DNA of 64,000 bases from Stenopsyche tienmushanensis (taxonomy: Eukaryota; Arthropoda; Insecta; Trichoptera; Stenopsychidae): contig WACJ01000124.1 of assembly GCA_008973525.1 (NCBI GenBank), positions 2,232,001 to 2,296,000 on the forward strand, in the 5' to 3' direction. Position 1 is the stretch's first letter; each line of letters opens with the position of its first letter. This document shows positions 39,801 to 53,346 of this stretch, one piece after another. The notes under the pieces were generated by a model. That model saw only the letters and a list, made by a program, of their open reading frames with translations, had not been told where the DNA came from and did no database searches. A program made the translations under genes and the position numbers.

Positions 39801-41282
39801 GTATGATTGAATGAGCGTGTGAATGACATTGTAAGAGCCCGATATTGAAGATTATATGCATTTTACTAACGCCCATTATTTCAGCTTCAATAAACCGATA
39901 TAGGAATATTTTTATTGTGCATATAAAGACTCGGGATTGAAGACGGGTTATGTCCAGTGGACAGTTGCTTTCATAGGCAATTTCCGGTAAATCTAGTCCT
40001 CAGCTTTTCACACAAAGGGCCGTTTGTTTTCGGCCTTTGTTCGGGTCTTTATATTCGATCCATAAAATAAAGGGCGATATACAATTATAAAGGGGATAGA
40101 GGTACCATTAACAGAATCTCAAAAGGCAGGTACCGCGTTGCATACGCAAATAGAAACTGCATGTGTTCGAGATAAGCGCAAGTCTTGTTGGTTTGGTGAG
40201 AAATTCTGCTTAAATGTGCTATTTGGAACCGAGCGGATTTGACCAATTTTAATGTTCGCTCTAGTTGTACCGCTCTTTGTCTTCGATGTTATTGAGCAAG
40301 AAATCAATAGAGGACGGCCCTCACAAATGAAAAATAATAAAAGAAGTACCTCCCCGTGCTTCGTTGAACCATTATGAATTTTTTTTCCATAGAAACTACT
40401 CCACAACCCTCTCGGATTGAATTGAAATTCTACTGAAAAATATCTACTGATTCACACTTACATCGTATATTCATGCCATTCATGTTTTCTATTTGTGTTA
40501 TGTGGATAGAAACGAGGCCAAGTTAGAAAAAAACTTCTAATAGTGAATTCATAAGGTTCAACGAACTGAAATTCTCACCATCCAATGAACGAGAACACAG
40601 TTCTTAAAACAATGACTCACTTTGTTGTAATTTCTTCTTTCACGTCTTATGAAATGGTCTATGAAATCTATTTGTATACATTTATTATTGGCGTTTTCAT
40701 AATTTACTAAATCGTTATTTAACACAGTTGACCACTTAGGATTCATTTAACAAAATATCATAAAACAGTTAAAAATTTCTATTAAATGCCTGTATTTATC
40801 TGTATAACTTATATGCATGCATCGGATCACATCAATACAATACATTCATTCGGTATTTATAACTGATTTAAAAGTAGATAAATGCCCGTAAACAATACAA
40901 GAAAATTTGTAGATCGAAGTCGATATTCATGTATAAATTTAAAAATATGGACTCAAACATTTAAATAAACTGCTTCGATGATAAAACTCCATTCTCAATC
41001 TCTCCAATATTTGTACATCCTAGAATTAAAAGATCCCGATTACACAACATCAAAGAAAACTTAGTATTGAATTCAGGCTTGGATATCGATAAATTTATAG
41101 CAATCATGAGCGTTGCTGAATATTATGGTTACCATATCTAGTCCTCTTATTACAATCGTATATGACGACTCGATAATGTACATGTCTTTTAATCGAAGAC
41201 TACTTGATCAAAACGAATGCTAATATATAATTTCACAAATCAGTAGCTAAAAATTGAAACCTTACTTGAATAACCTTTATTT
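33881..41282. other. 7-kb gene desert with the densest GC-richer islands
   Basis: Islands at about 34200-35000, 35160-36010, 38560-38890 and 39930-40330 are clearly less AT-rich than their surroundings. The longest open frame of the window (167 codons, 38360-38863) overlaps one of them but shows no domain, signal peptide or splice continuation. These islands may be regulatory. Confidence 0.4.
36094..36188 (+). repeat. Dispersed 94-bp repeat, copy 2
   Basis: Same-orientation match to 8128-8221, about 28 kb away. Similarity stops rather sharply on both sides, as expected of a discrete inserted unit. Confidence 0.8.
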
Positions 41283-41290
41283 GTTTAGAG

Positions 41291-41620
41291 CAGCGGTCCT
41301 TAAACAGGGGTCCGCGGACCCCTGGGGGTCCGCGAAGCCATTTCCGGGGGTCCGCGAAGATATAAACAAAAAAAATATCTGTAGTTGAACAAGATATTTT
41401 CATGAAATTATTTACAGAAAACATTATAAGAAGCTCTATTTTGGCCAGGAAATGTTTGTTTGTTTGAAATTAAGTCACAAGGGTTGGGATGAGGTTCACC
41501 AAAAAAAAAAAAATTGTTCAAAAGGGGGTCCGCGAGAAAAAAAATGCTCAAGAGGGGGTCCGCGAAGGAAATTTTGCTCCAAGAGGGGGTCCGCGGACTA
41601 CATAAGTTTAAGAAGCGCTG
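41291..41620. mobile_element. hAT MITE with exact 8-bp target-site duplication
   Basis: GTTTAGAG occurs exactly on both sides (41283-41290 and 41621-41628), the 8-bp duplication of hAT elements. The ends CAGCGGTCCTTAAAC and GTTTAAGAAGCGCTG are inverted repeats with a few mismatches. Internally GGGGGTCCGCG recurs at least five times, in direct orientation near both ends and once inverted near the left end. At 330 bp without a frame it is non-autonomous. Confidence 0.9.
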
Positions 41621-41667
41621 GTTTAGAGAATTTAGAAGTTGACATTTCTCATTCGTTTGCACATTTT
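41621..41667 (+). repeat. Dispersed 47-bp repeat, copy 1 (next to hAT MITE)
   Basis: GTTTAGAGAATTTAGAAGTT and the following GACATTTCTCATTCG block match 62110-62156 with three or four differences. The hAT MITE sits exactly at its left edge. Confidence 0.75.
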
Positions 41668-43350
41668 TTGTTCACACATAATATTCCTTCATTTTTGTAT
41701 ATCTGTGATGACTTTTCAATCATCTGTACATAAATATGCAGATTCAATTATAAAAGCTTATCTTCCAGCATCTTTAGTTTTTGGTGTGTCTAAGGAGGGT
41801 AATAAATTAAACACTCATATTGCAGCTTGAAATGTGTATTAGTTTCAAGTGTTTGACCATTTGAGGTGTTGATGAACTTTGCGACGTGTCTAAACTAATT
41901 CAGTAGATTTGACGTGTGTTATCTTTTCTCCACAAGAGGTGTACAGATTTATGATTTCCACTTTTTTATATTATAAATTTGGAGTGTTTTTCTTTCATCT
42001 ATGATTTTAGGTCATATGTATGAATAGTCAACTGCGTTGTATCATCTCGCCTTCCAACTTGTCCCACGCTCTGGACACTCCACGTTGGTCCTCTTCACTA
42101 TTTTTCCTATGATATTTTATTACGATTCATCACCATTGTTATCCCGTCTGTTTTCTATGATCCTATGTTAAACCGCGAAAGCAATAAAAAATTATAACAC
42201 CGCCCTACAACGAATGAAATACGGTTGGCGAAGATCCGCCCATCTCGCACCATTTTACGACTCGAAAGGAACCGGATACTAAAAAGAAAGAATAGTTGTT
42301 ATGAAAATAATGCCTCCTCTATTCGTAACGCACAGTATTTTTTACGATCCATATTATTTTGTTTTATAGAGCCAAACCTGGCTCGTATAATTTCACAGTT
42401 TGAACAAAGATTTGTATTAGAAAAAATGGCTATAAACCTTAGCGAGAGAGCCTAGCGTTATCCGCGAGCGAAAAACGATGGGTCGGTTCGCTATAAATTC
42501 GTCATAAAATATTATGAATGTTGCATAGAAATAATGCATAAACCTAAATATAAAGTCCTATCGTAAAATTTTGGCTTTGTTTGATTTAGTCCATAGGTTG
42601 CTAAATTCCCACAGCTTAGAAATTGTCGAATAACTTGAGTGCTGTACTCTATATAAATAAATAAATAAATCATCTGATTAAAAAAAAATTGCAAATACAT
42701 TCTATACACTATGTTGCTTTATGAATACTTAATGCTTCATATTATCGACAGATAAATCTATTCATACGGTAATTAACCTTTCTGTCAATAAGACTGTCTG
42801 GCCAGACCATTAGAATTTTGCATTTATAAATCTTACCAAATCTCTCTGAGTTTGTCGTTTAAAAGGTTTTACAGAATTTCAAATTAAAAAAATAGTGATC
42901 CTTGTGTTTCGAAAAAAAGTACATTTATATTTATGTACCTAGAGCTAATAAAATAGATTTGGCTAAACCAAGATAGCTTTTTCAAAGGATTAATACATGA
43001 TATCACGTTTTTCTCCATTTTTTGTACAGAAATTTTAATCATTTTGCTAATATTTTTTACGCTGACCTGCATTTTTACCTAATTTTTAAGAAATCTTTTT
43101 ATAATAATAATAACAACAATCTAATAACAATCGTCTTGTTTATTTTATTACATTTGAAGTTCCAGGAAGCATTCTGTATTCTCTTTTTTATTGTATGTTT
43201 AGAAAAAAATGTATGTATTTAGAATATGCAGATTTTCTTAGATCCCGTTATTTTTATCAGTACTTTAAAAAAATATCCCTAAATCTAACGAAGCCAAAAC
43301 CAATAAAAGATGAATGATAAATCTTTCTGCACAAAAATATTTTTGCTTTA

Positions 43351-43680
43351 AGAAGGGTTGTAAAATAATTTAAAACGAAAATGTTTCAAAGACATAAACA
43401 AATACTTAAATAGCTATAAATTACGTCGTAAAAATGCGTCAAATATTGCATAAAGCCGTAAAGGCTATTCTAAAGATTTTTTAGAAATACATATATATAT
43501 TTTCTTCTTTCAAAATAAACAATGGATTAAAAAGCAACCGCTCACGTTTAGGGTTGTAAAATCATTAAAACGCCAGCTTATTCATTGATAAAAACAAATC
43601 TTTCCAAAGCCATAAATTGCATTGCAAAAATAAGAACGCATAGTTTGAAAGGCGTTACTAAATTGTCAAATATAATTTTT
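43351..43680 (+). repeat. Diverged tandem duplication, about 196-bp period
   Basis: AGGGTTGTAAAATAATTTAAAACG at about 43354 recurs as a diverged copy at about 43550, and each is followed by similarly ordered CATAAA...ATGCGT-like and GCCGTAAAGGC/GGCGTTACTAA blocks. Identity is low, so this is an old duplication or two copies of a short repeat. Confidence 0.4.
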
Positions 43681-44649
43681 ATAAAAACTCTTTGGATTTA
43701 CACAAAGGACATTTTTTGTGCCCAAATTAAATAATTGATGAAACATCTGCCGTAACTCTAAACGTCTGGATTATTGCTACAAAAACAAATGATTAAGGAC
43801 CAGTTAACACCTTTTACGGGACGCAAAAAAATAATTACACTGTAAGACCGCACGCGCTTAAATTACAAGACGATTAGAAGCACATTTAGTTCAATGCATA
43901 AACATATGCATCCTACACTAATTATTCACTGTTTTTTTGGATGTCACCCAATATCTATTATGTGCAGCCTTTTATATTATTACATCAACGGCAAACAACT
44001 GAATTTATATACCAAAAACAGGTTCCATAATCGTATGCAAATTTTTAAAAAAAAGTCCCCTCATTCTAAGAACGCTTTGAGTAAGCGCAAAAAAATAGAA
44101 TTCCTAATGGGAATTATGTAAATTGACTAAATGTATTGACATAAATTGATTTTACAATGACATCTATGTTTGAAAAATATGTAAGTGTTCTAATGTAGTT
44201 TATCAATCACGATGCAAATGTATTTTTCCATTTTTTCCTGTGACAACATTTTTTTATATAAGCACTGTGTAGTCTAAAATACCGTCCATAGATTGCCGCA
44301 ATTCCATGAATACGACAATAATATACAATATATCATCAAATATTTCCCCGATATAAAATGTTGCATAGCTAAAATTTCCGAATATGGTGCAATTTTAATA
44401 AAATCATACCACTTTACGATTATCATAAGAAGCAGTATTTCTTTGAATTTGGATCTTCATCTTCATCTTATCATCATTATCATGGAGTGCAGCTACACGC
44501 ACTCTAGAAAAATATCACATCCATATCAACTTTATCATACATTCACTTCCTCAAGCTCATCCAGCGAGTGAGCTGGGTGAATGTATCAAAGTGTACGTTT
44601 GCGACCATCTTCACTGGGTATTATGTATATGGGTAGAGTCACCAACTTA

Positions 44650-46045
44650 TACAGTCAACTAAAAAAATATTCACCAAAATGCAATTTTTAAAGAAAAAAA
44701 CCTAAGTATTCTGAAGAATATCTGAAACTCGACTTTACTAACTTGACTCGCAATGAAATAGATAAGCCATAATGCGTATTGTGCAAACTTGTTCTCAGTC
44801 TTGAATCTATGAAACTTTCAAAACTCAAACGTCACTCAGAGGCGAAGCATTCAGAACACACTAAAAAGGACTTGTAGTTTTTTCGTTGAACTGAAACTAA
44901 TTGCAAATATCAGTGACTTGATCGAACAGGACGTTTTCAGCATTGATGCAACAGCATCATATGAAGTCGCATTGGAAATTGCTATGCAAAAAAAGCTAGA
45001 CATTAAAGAATAGATTTTAGAAGAGAAGAGAAGATAAATACCACTTTTGAGACTGGAAGATTAAAGTAGAAAAAACGCGTATGGGGTTTATACGGATAGT
45101 GCACCATCTATGCTTGGGTCGAAATAGGGCTTTCAGAAAAAAAGTAAAAGAAGTAACTCCCCAAGCAAACTGCATGATTCACCGCTATGCCTTTTTAAAA
45201 AGACTCTTCTAACTCCTCCGCAAGATGTACTTCATTCGTTGATAAAAATCGTAAATTACATCAAATCTGGAGCTCTTAACACTCATCTATTTAAAAAGCT
45301 GTGCAAAGACATGGATTCTGATCACGATGTTATTCTTTTCTACACTGCAATACGCTGCTTGTCGAAAGGAAATCTTGTGAATCGTGTCTGAATCGAAAGA
45401 TGAAATCCAGTTATTCCTGGAAGTGCAAGAGAAACGTGACATTTTGGTAAACTTTATCGACAAAGCTTGGCTAAAATGTTTGAGAAACTCTGCAGTGTGT
45501 TAGATGAACCTGAAGGCGAAATGAATGAAAATTTTATGGAGGAGATTTCTGGACATCTCGAATCCCTTGAAAATGAACTTCAGCGTTACTTCCCTGAGCT
45601 GAAAGAAAAAGATACGTTCTCTGCTACCCTTGAACTAACTACCAATCCCGATTAATTACAAGATGACTTCTTGGATTTGCGGAATGATTCCTCGGCACAT
45701 AACATGTTTAATGAAAAATTGCTCACACAATTCTGGTATGGTATGTATCATTCATACCCAAATGTAACGATGCCTGCCTTTTGAGTTTTAGTTCCATTTG
45801 TGTCTACATATTTCTGGGAGAGTGGATTTTCAACTCTTCTTCGTTTAAATGATTTTCAATTGTATCGTGGTTATTGGATCATGTTTTTTGCTGAAAGATC
45901 TGGTCCAATAACACAACGCCTTCTTGACTCTTGAGTTGACGTCTGATGTAACGAGCATTTTGTATGTATTTATTAATTACGTGGTCGTGGGTCACACGAC
46001 TTTTATAAAAAGGGGTCGCCACCCGAAAAAGGTTGGGAACCTAGG
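44650..46045 (+). pseudogene. Dead hAT transposase (ZBED5/SCAND3-like type)
   Basis: Broken frames read, in order: a BED-type zinc finger (CVLC at 44773-44784 and RHSEAKH ending at 44850); the block APSMLGSK and GFQ (about 45100-45140); VNYIKSGALNTHLFKKLCKD (about 45250-45310); and the C-terminal dimerization block with FWESGFSTL (about 45805-45840). This order and wording match the hAT transposases related to ZBED5/SCAND3 proteins. There are many stops and frameshifts and a large central gap. The region ends in GGTTGGGAACC, the reverse complement of a typical hAT end; the left end was not found. Confidence 0.85.
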
Positions 46046-47644
46046 ATATAGAGCCTTCCTTTCCTCGGAAGATCTGCTATTAAGACCTAATTGAAGCCCA
46101 AGAAATGCATCTCAGAATCGCATCTATACTCACAATGGTACATCCTCATCGTCGAAAACCTCCCTCTTTTGAAAATTTAACATTTTAGTACAGTAAATTC
46201 AAAATAAAGCATTACCAATAGAATCGATATGGTTATCTCGAATAGATTTCTAATACTTGCTTGCCTTTATCAAATGTAGCCAATCTCCATAGAAGATTTT
46301 TTTTAAGGAAAGGGTTTTTTTTATATAATAGTTTTCCATTGTTTCCCATGTATGGATAAGTAAATATAGAGCTATTTACATTTTTTTAAAGGTAAAACAG
46401 GACCTATGAATGAGTTCTTATATTTTATAGTTATATTTTAACGATTGTGGCAAATCAATTACATACTCCTGCATTTAATTAATCCTAGGTAGACCTCAAT
46501 CGTTCAATAAACTATCGATTGATTTACATGTTATAATTTCTAGACGTTATTACAAAAAATCTGAATTTTTCTTGTTTATATATTTTTTGCATTAAAAAAT
46601 GGTTTACAATGTCATAATATCATGCTCATTGGATTTTTGCTCGTTTCACAATCTCTAATATACTGCCGATATTTTCTTGGCTGGTATTATTTTGAAAATA
46701 TATGTTTGCATGTTTTAATACTATAATGAATTGAAAATTATATTTTTGAAAGCACTGATCCTTAAAATTCGATATGATAATGCAAACAAAGTTTTTATTA
46801 AAATGTTTACTTAAAATTGATAATAATCATTGTTTTCGAACTTTTCGATAACACTTTAGAAATCAAATATTTGATCAACACAATGGCGTTTAGAATAAAC
46901 ATTCCCAATAAAATATTCTCCATGATTATAGAATAGTATTTCTTTTCATTGCCATTAAAAAGGAAGTTCTACGGATTCAACAGAAATTCTACGGATTTTT
47001 TCGAATTGCGCTCGAACTTACAACTCGTTTATCACAAGTTTATATACTCCGTGTAAACTCGAAACGTAGCATAAAATATTCACAAGCCTTTTCAAAGTAT
47101 TTCTCATTTTGAAGACGGAATTCACGAAATCTCTCCGAAGAACCGATATATTCCAGGGAGAAAATAATCGAACAAAAAACGACACGTGTAAGCGATTATA
47201 TAACCCAAAAAAACGATTTGCAAAACAAAATAAAGGCTTTCAAGCTCGAGGACAAAGCCCAAAATATGGGCAGATGGTAAATTAGAACTTTGGAGAAGGC
47301 CAAAGTGCAGTGGCGTGTTATGCACATGCAAATTTCGCTAACATGCGACCATTCCTGATATTTTAAATTATTGTATAAATCACGCGCTATTTTCTTTTCC
47401 TGTAATCATTTTGTCCAAAATAAGTTGAATAACATATACCCACAAGCACCCATGAAAACCGCTTTTAATTGGTTTTCAGTTGTTATAGCAGTCTTCATGT
47501 ACGTGCTTATATTGTACATCCAAGAACCATTTTTCAATAAAATTGAAACCTTATAAAGACGCAATGTCGCTAACAACGGAAAGAAGTCTGTAAATTACTT
47601 CACCCAAAAAACGATCAGAATTTTTCATAATTTATAAAAAAAAA

Positions 47645-47925
47645 CCGCTAAAGAGGTAAGACACAATGTTGTGTCCGAATTCCAGTGACTCATAAAGAGC
47701 ATTTTTACACGTTGAGTTTGGAGAGAAACAGAAACGGAAAGATTATTTTGCAGGTCGGACGTTGTGAGTGGGAGACAGAGACGGAGAGAGTGTGTTGTGT
47801 ATATCGTTCGTTTGTATAGATCGTTAACCCAAATTTATCGACTAATAATAATGTGTGAATGATATAATGAATCGATTTCAAGCGTATTGTTTATGTTTAC
47901 TTGAAAAAATGACTGAATTTAGATG
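47645..47925. mobile_element. piggyBac-like MITE fragment, copy 3
   Basis: It starts CCGCTAAAGAGGTA and then follows copy 2 through the GTTGAG...GGAGACAGAGACG block and the TCGACTAATAAT...CGATTTCAAG block. The right end is lost. Divergence is greater than between copies 1 and 2. Confidence 0.6.
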
Positions 47926-49300
47926 TTGATGAGAAAAAAATCATCATTCAAAGTATCGCAGAAATAAGACAATACCCTCGAACACGTAATAATGTATTTA
48001 TAAACAAATTATTGACACTTAGCATTTAATATGTTATTAATTTGGTTTTAAATTTATATAAATATCATATTATTCAAAGCTCTAATTTGATCAATCAAGT
48101 ATTTTTCATGTAAATTAAAATATTTTATATTGAACATACTAAATAATCCATATGCATGACTATATTAATGACGGTTTTTAATCATGTGATGATCTTCCTA
48201 TGGCGTGACTAAGCAGTTGAACTGATTTTCTTATTTTTTCCTCAATGTCAAACGAAACAAACATAAAATTAGATCATCATTATATAGTATGTACATATAT
48301 CGAAAACATCCAATGAACGATTGTATGTAGCAGCATTTTCTTGTTTACACTCTGGTTTCCTTGTATCATGCCATATCAGCTTGTTAGACATGCTTCGCGA
48401 CATTTTTTAGGATTCATATTAATTTCTTATTGCCTTTCATATTTAGAGGAATTAAGATAAATTTTTAAGTATAAATAAATTTAGGAAGGCCAAGATATTC
48501 GAATGAGTTGTGATATTTTTGCAAACAAGGCCATGCCTTAATTAATCGCCTTATTAATCAAAATAAATCTGTTAAATCAGGTTTTTTTAAATAATATAGT
48601 TTAAGCAATTTAAATTAGTTTTACACTGGCGAACCATCACTGACCAATAACTAAGGATACGACGTTGCATTAAAAAACGAAGAACAAAGAAGAATCGCCT
48701 CCTGCTGCAACACTCCTTGGCACAGTTCTGGAGGGTACTTTTGCTTCAAGGCCAAACAACTTTAAAATGATTCACAGGAAAATCATTGGAACTTGCAGAT
48801 TAAAAATCTCACATTTAAGAACTGATCAAAACAATAAAATTGTCGCATACGGAATGTCTTCAAACAGAATTTTTTATTGGGATCGTTAAAGAAACTCAAG
48901 ACCTTGTTGATAAAATTTATTACCCTCGCCATGAAAGCTGTCGTTGGCATTAATTCCAAACTTGGCCTGCGATCATCGTTTTTCATAATTTCTCCACTAC
49001 TTTAAATCGACAATAACATTTAAATAGTTTTAAGCTTTTCCAGGAAATTTCAACCGCGCTATGAGTAAAATTGCACGCATTAATATATGCAATTAATTTG
49101 CAGAGTGTTCCGGGAATTTTTAAGGCTGCTGCAAACGACTATTCCCAGAAAATAATACGATTAGCTCACCAGGTTAAACCTATATGGAATAAAAACATTT
49201 TTTATGTATTAAAATAATCATAATCTGAAATTACTTTATGTTCAGAACCACATTTCGATTCGATGATGTTTTCTCTATAAATATAGTCTTTAATTAATTA

Positions 49301-49500
49301 ATTAATCGATTTCAAGTGTATGTTTATTTGGAGAAATTACCGAATATTGTGTGCTATCAACAGTGTTTATTTATTTATGTACAAGCTTCATATACGCTGC
49401 TGGGGTCCTGAAAGATAAATGGATTTGTACGGATGATAAGTGACAGACAAGCAAATATATCGTTTAAGATTTTAAATTAGCTCACAACTAAAAGAGTTTA
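49301..49500. mobile_element. piggyBac-like MITE fragment, copy 4 (right part)
   Basis: It shares AATCGATTTCAAGTGTATG and GTGCTATCAACAGTG with copies 1 and 2, and ends in a diverged CTCACAACTAAAAGAG corresponding to the right terminal repeat. It also matches copy 5 through a TACAAGCTTCATA block. The left end is missing. Confidence 0.55.
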
Positions 49501-49509
49501 TCTGAAAGT

Positions 49510-49690
49510 TGACAATGACGATGTAATTTAAATTTTGGGAAATGATGTAAAGAAACTTATTAACCAATATGTGATTGAGATTGAAGAAGAACGAATTACA
49601 GAAGTAAACTAAAATGAGTCGTAAGAATTGGATAAACTCGAAGAACCCTGGACATGTTTAAAAAAAAGCACTGTTACTGAAATGGCTGAA
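49510..49690 (+). pseudogene. Possible Tigger-like transposase C-terminal fragment
   Basis: Broken frames read DVKKLINQYVIEIEEERITE and, after stops, ELDKLEEPWTCL. This resembles the acidic inter-domain or C-terminal stretch of Tigger/jerky-type transposases. It is short, stop-ridden and directly follows a piggyBac-like MITE fragment. The assignment is weak. Confidence 0.25.
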
Positions 49691-51577
49691 AAAGTTTCAA
49701 AAATGGATACTGCATACCTTTTATACTTATATTATACCTTTATTGAAATAATTTTACAATGAATACATTAATATTTAAATCTAGAAAATTATATTTTGAA
49801 CAATCTTAGTTTTAAGTTATAGATATCATATTTTTATCTTAAATACAAACCAAAACTATCAACTAAATTGCAAATATACTTTATGAATTAATTAATTAGC
49901 TAATAAGCGATAAAACCCCTTTCTTAAGATTTAGATATAAACTAAACTACACTAAAATAAATAACTAAAATATGTAAATTAAAGCTTTACCTATAATCAT
50001 GTTTTCATACAATCATAATTTAATGAAATATCCGCACAAATTCCCCTTGAATATTTTTCGCCAATGTTATCATAAAAGGCGGACTTGCTAAACGTTCATT
50101 TCCATTCATGTGAAATTGTTTAGAAACATTTTAAAAAATGACGAAAAATTGCGCGAGCTAAAATGCGAAAGCAGAGTTGTTTTACCTTTGAAGTGAGCGT
50201 TCTTAAAGGATCGTTCCCAAAGAAACCCTTTTTTGAACCCATACAAAAAGATTTAAAAGACTTCATGGCTATTCGAGAGATGGACGGAACTGTGTTACTT
50301 TTTTTAAGCTAACCTCTCGTAGTAAATTTAAATTCCCAACGGCAGCTTTGGTTACAAAAAAAACTACAAATAATTTGCCAATAGCCTTGAATCAAAATGA
50401 GCCTTATCCCGCTTATAAAATAATGTCCAGATTCGCGAAGGGATCAGAACTCCCTTCGAGCAGCTGCATTCTGCTGCAAAATTTTATTTTTACTCTCTTC
50501 TTGCCCTTGAAATATTTTTAGCACATATTGCATGCGTAGGACACGCCCTCGAGGAAGTCATTCTATGCATGAGGTTTTTTAAATTTTATTTTGACCGACA
50601 TCTTTTTTCATTGTTATAAAACGATGATATTTCCTGTTCAAAACCTGATATGGAAGCAGCAAAAACAACTAAACCACAAATGCATTTTTTTGTATCGAAG
50701 CTAATTCAAGGCTACGCTGATGATGCACCAAATAAATTAAAGTGCTCTCCGCGATCAAATAAATTGGACGAATTATATCTCAGCGCCATGAAATTAAGAT
50801 ACATACGAAGAATAGCAAAAAATATTTGCGATACAGAGCATGTTACTTATAGTCCCCAAAATACTTCAAAATCGACTACTTTTGCGACTCAAATCACAAC
50901 CTGAGCAGGTACATACTTTCTCATGACTACTCACTGCTCCAAAATGTGTGTGTTGTGAAATAGTTACTAACCAATGAATCGTGAATATCTACTAACATGA
51001 AGAATTTGTTACGTCTGCTTCATATTAATTCCCACCCTCACCTTCCTAAATAATTCCAGAGGAATTGTTTTTCATTTCAAGTCGGTATGATTACATTTAA
51101 CGTCAATACCATTGAGCTGATGAACAATTTGATACATAAACATATTGTTCAAGTTTATATGTTAGTATAATAATAAGCGGATGGGGCTTGCCGACCAAAT
51201 ATAAAGCAATCCCACTATTACGTTTGAATTCCAATGCGAATAACTCTTTTAGTTTTAAATAAGAACAGAATGCACAGCTTATAAACACATGGCCATACTT
51301 ACTTACTATACTCACTTGAAACGATACTTTTTTTTGAAAAATCAAGCGCAAGAAAAATGATATGTGATCTAGCAAAAGCAGTGAGACTATTTTTTTGATG
51401 AAAATCAGGCAATAATATAAAAATTCCTGTCTTAATTCTGTTAGGATTATTCATATTCTTAAATTAATGAAAAAAAATCACATCTTTCATTTGCCTATTT
51501 TGCTGTTTTCGTAAATGAAGGATCATATGGAAAAAACAATATTATGCGATTAAATATTATGTACGTTCGTCTCTTTA

Positions 51578-51766
51578 CCCTTTGAGTAGCGAACTAATAG
51601 TCATTTATCTGTTAGGACCGTCGCAGCGTGTATGAAGCTTGTATATAAATAAATAAACACTCTCGATAACCCACAATATTCGGTCATTTCTTCAAGTAAA
51701 CATAAACAATACATTTAAAATCAATTAATTATGTCAATCACATATATATCATTATTAGTCGATATT
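51578..51766 (-). mobile_element. piggyBac-like MITE fragment, copy 5, inverted
   Basis: The reverse complement aligns with copy 4 over the TTTATTTATTTATATACAAGC and CGCTGCGACGGTCCT region. It starts CCCTTTGAGTAGCG next to TTTA, a one-base variant of the TTAA target. The far end is truncated near 51766. Confidence 0.55.
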
Positions 51767-51965
51767 TTTCGGTTAAAGATCTTTGATGAATCTCAAAATA
51801 TGAGCCTAGACAATTAAATACATTTCCTTAAAAAGCCTTTTTAGAAGTGTTAAATGATATCGAAAATACAATATCAAAGAAGACGTTATCATTCTAATTT
51901 TATATCAACATTGATGATTATTTCTATAGAACTTGACTTTTTAATAACGCGAACATCTTTTAAAG

Positions 51966-51999
51966 CAGTGTTCTAACTTTTTGGTCTGTGACCCCCCCT
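51966..51999. mobile_element. Solo hAT terminal repeat
   Basis: CAGTGTTCTAACTTTTTGGT followed by CTGTGACCCCCC closely resembles hAT ends of the CAGTGGTTCTCAACCTTTTT form. The opposite end was not found nearby. Confidence 0.5.
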
Positions 52000-52901
52000 T
52001 TTCACTTAAAAATTTCAATGTAACCCTCAAAGAATGGGTATGTGTAGAAAAACATCCCATATCAATAACATTATCAAACAAAATGATACGTATGCCTTAA
52101 CAAATTTATAGCTCATTTTTAATACATAATAAAAAACATTTAAACAAGATGAAGATAAGACCAAATGAAAAAGATTTAGCACAATGTAAAAACGGTATAA
52201 ACAAAGCACACATTTTATGGCCGGATTTAAAAAAATGTGTGAGAAACGTTTGCATTGAAGCTGAATGCAAATGCGTTCACTATGGCATGCTTTATTTTTG
52301 TAAATTTAACACGACTATTCCAAGAAGCACAGTACATCTCAATATATGGACAGAGACGTTTGTATTAAATATTCTTACCATGTGAAACGAAAGCAATGAA
52401 GTGTGGAAACCATTATAATGTCCGCTTGCAACTCGTTACACTAAGCAAAATAATCAAATTTATTAGCTAAAAGGCACACCAAAAACTGAAAGTCTTCAAA
52501 GCAGATGTTTATTTAAATACCATGCGACGACGTGGAGGCCTTTTTTATGACGCACTTTGGCTTTAAACAGTTATAAAGTTGATTTATTACAATTGATGAT
52601 AAAAATGCTTTGTGAAAAAATATGCAGCAAAGCTTCTTTAATTGGAAATGCAATTCAAAATTGAACAAGAAAGATTTATTTTAGCTAAGTACTCAAAATT
52701 TAACTAATTTGACACAATTAACCACTCAATGGATGGGTCAAAATCGCAGCATCGTCAAAATGTAAATTAAATTAATATTGTTTTTCTATTGATAAACGTA
52801 GAAGAGTCTCATAAATGCTATTCAATTACTTTAGATGGATTTTTGGATGAATGCTAAATCCGATAATTTAAAAAAATCTAAATAAATATGTTGCCAATTA
52901 A

Positions 52902-53346
52902 CTCCTAAAGGAGTACTATCCCAGGGCGTGGGATCCCCTCTCCACTTATTCGAAAGAGCACTCTTGTACATTGAGCTTGGAGACAGACAGAGACAGAAAG
53001 GGAACGTAGCGCAGTTCGGGAGACAGAGACGAAAAGCTTCGTTAGCTCAAATTCATCGACTAATAATGATTTCGATTTCAAGTGTGTTTTGTTTGTTATA
53101 TTGCTTGCTGTTCGTCGCTGCTTGTTGAATGAGTCTTTGTCCGATTATCATTTCCTTCTAAAGGAGGAGCAAATTAATCGATTTTTTGTTTATTGTTTAT
53201 GTTAAAAAATTACGTGGTCTTGTATGCTATCAACACTGATTTGAAGATTGTCTTACGCTGATAGGAGCTGACAGAAAGTAATCGGTGTAAAGCGATTATG
53301 GCATCAACGACTTCATCGATTTTAAATTTGGTCATTCCTCAAAAGG
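52902..53346. mobile_element. piggyBac-like MITE, copy 2 (445 bp, TTAA flanked)
   Basis: Flanked by TTAA at 52898-52901 and 53347-53350. The left end CTCCTAAAGGAGTA and right end ATTCCTCAAAAGG match copy 1. A middle block (about 53040-53210) is absent from copy 1 but is shared with the copies at 47.7, 49.3 and 51.6 kb, so copy 1 carries an internal deletion. Confidence 0.75.

Noticed and set aside
48783..48986. hAT-like wording (ARVINFINKVLSFF) on the minus strand
   Set aside because: Too short and no flanking transposase blocks or terminal repeats.
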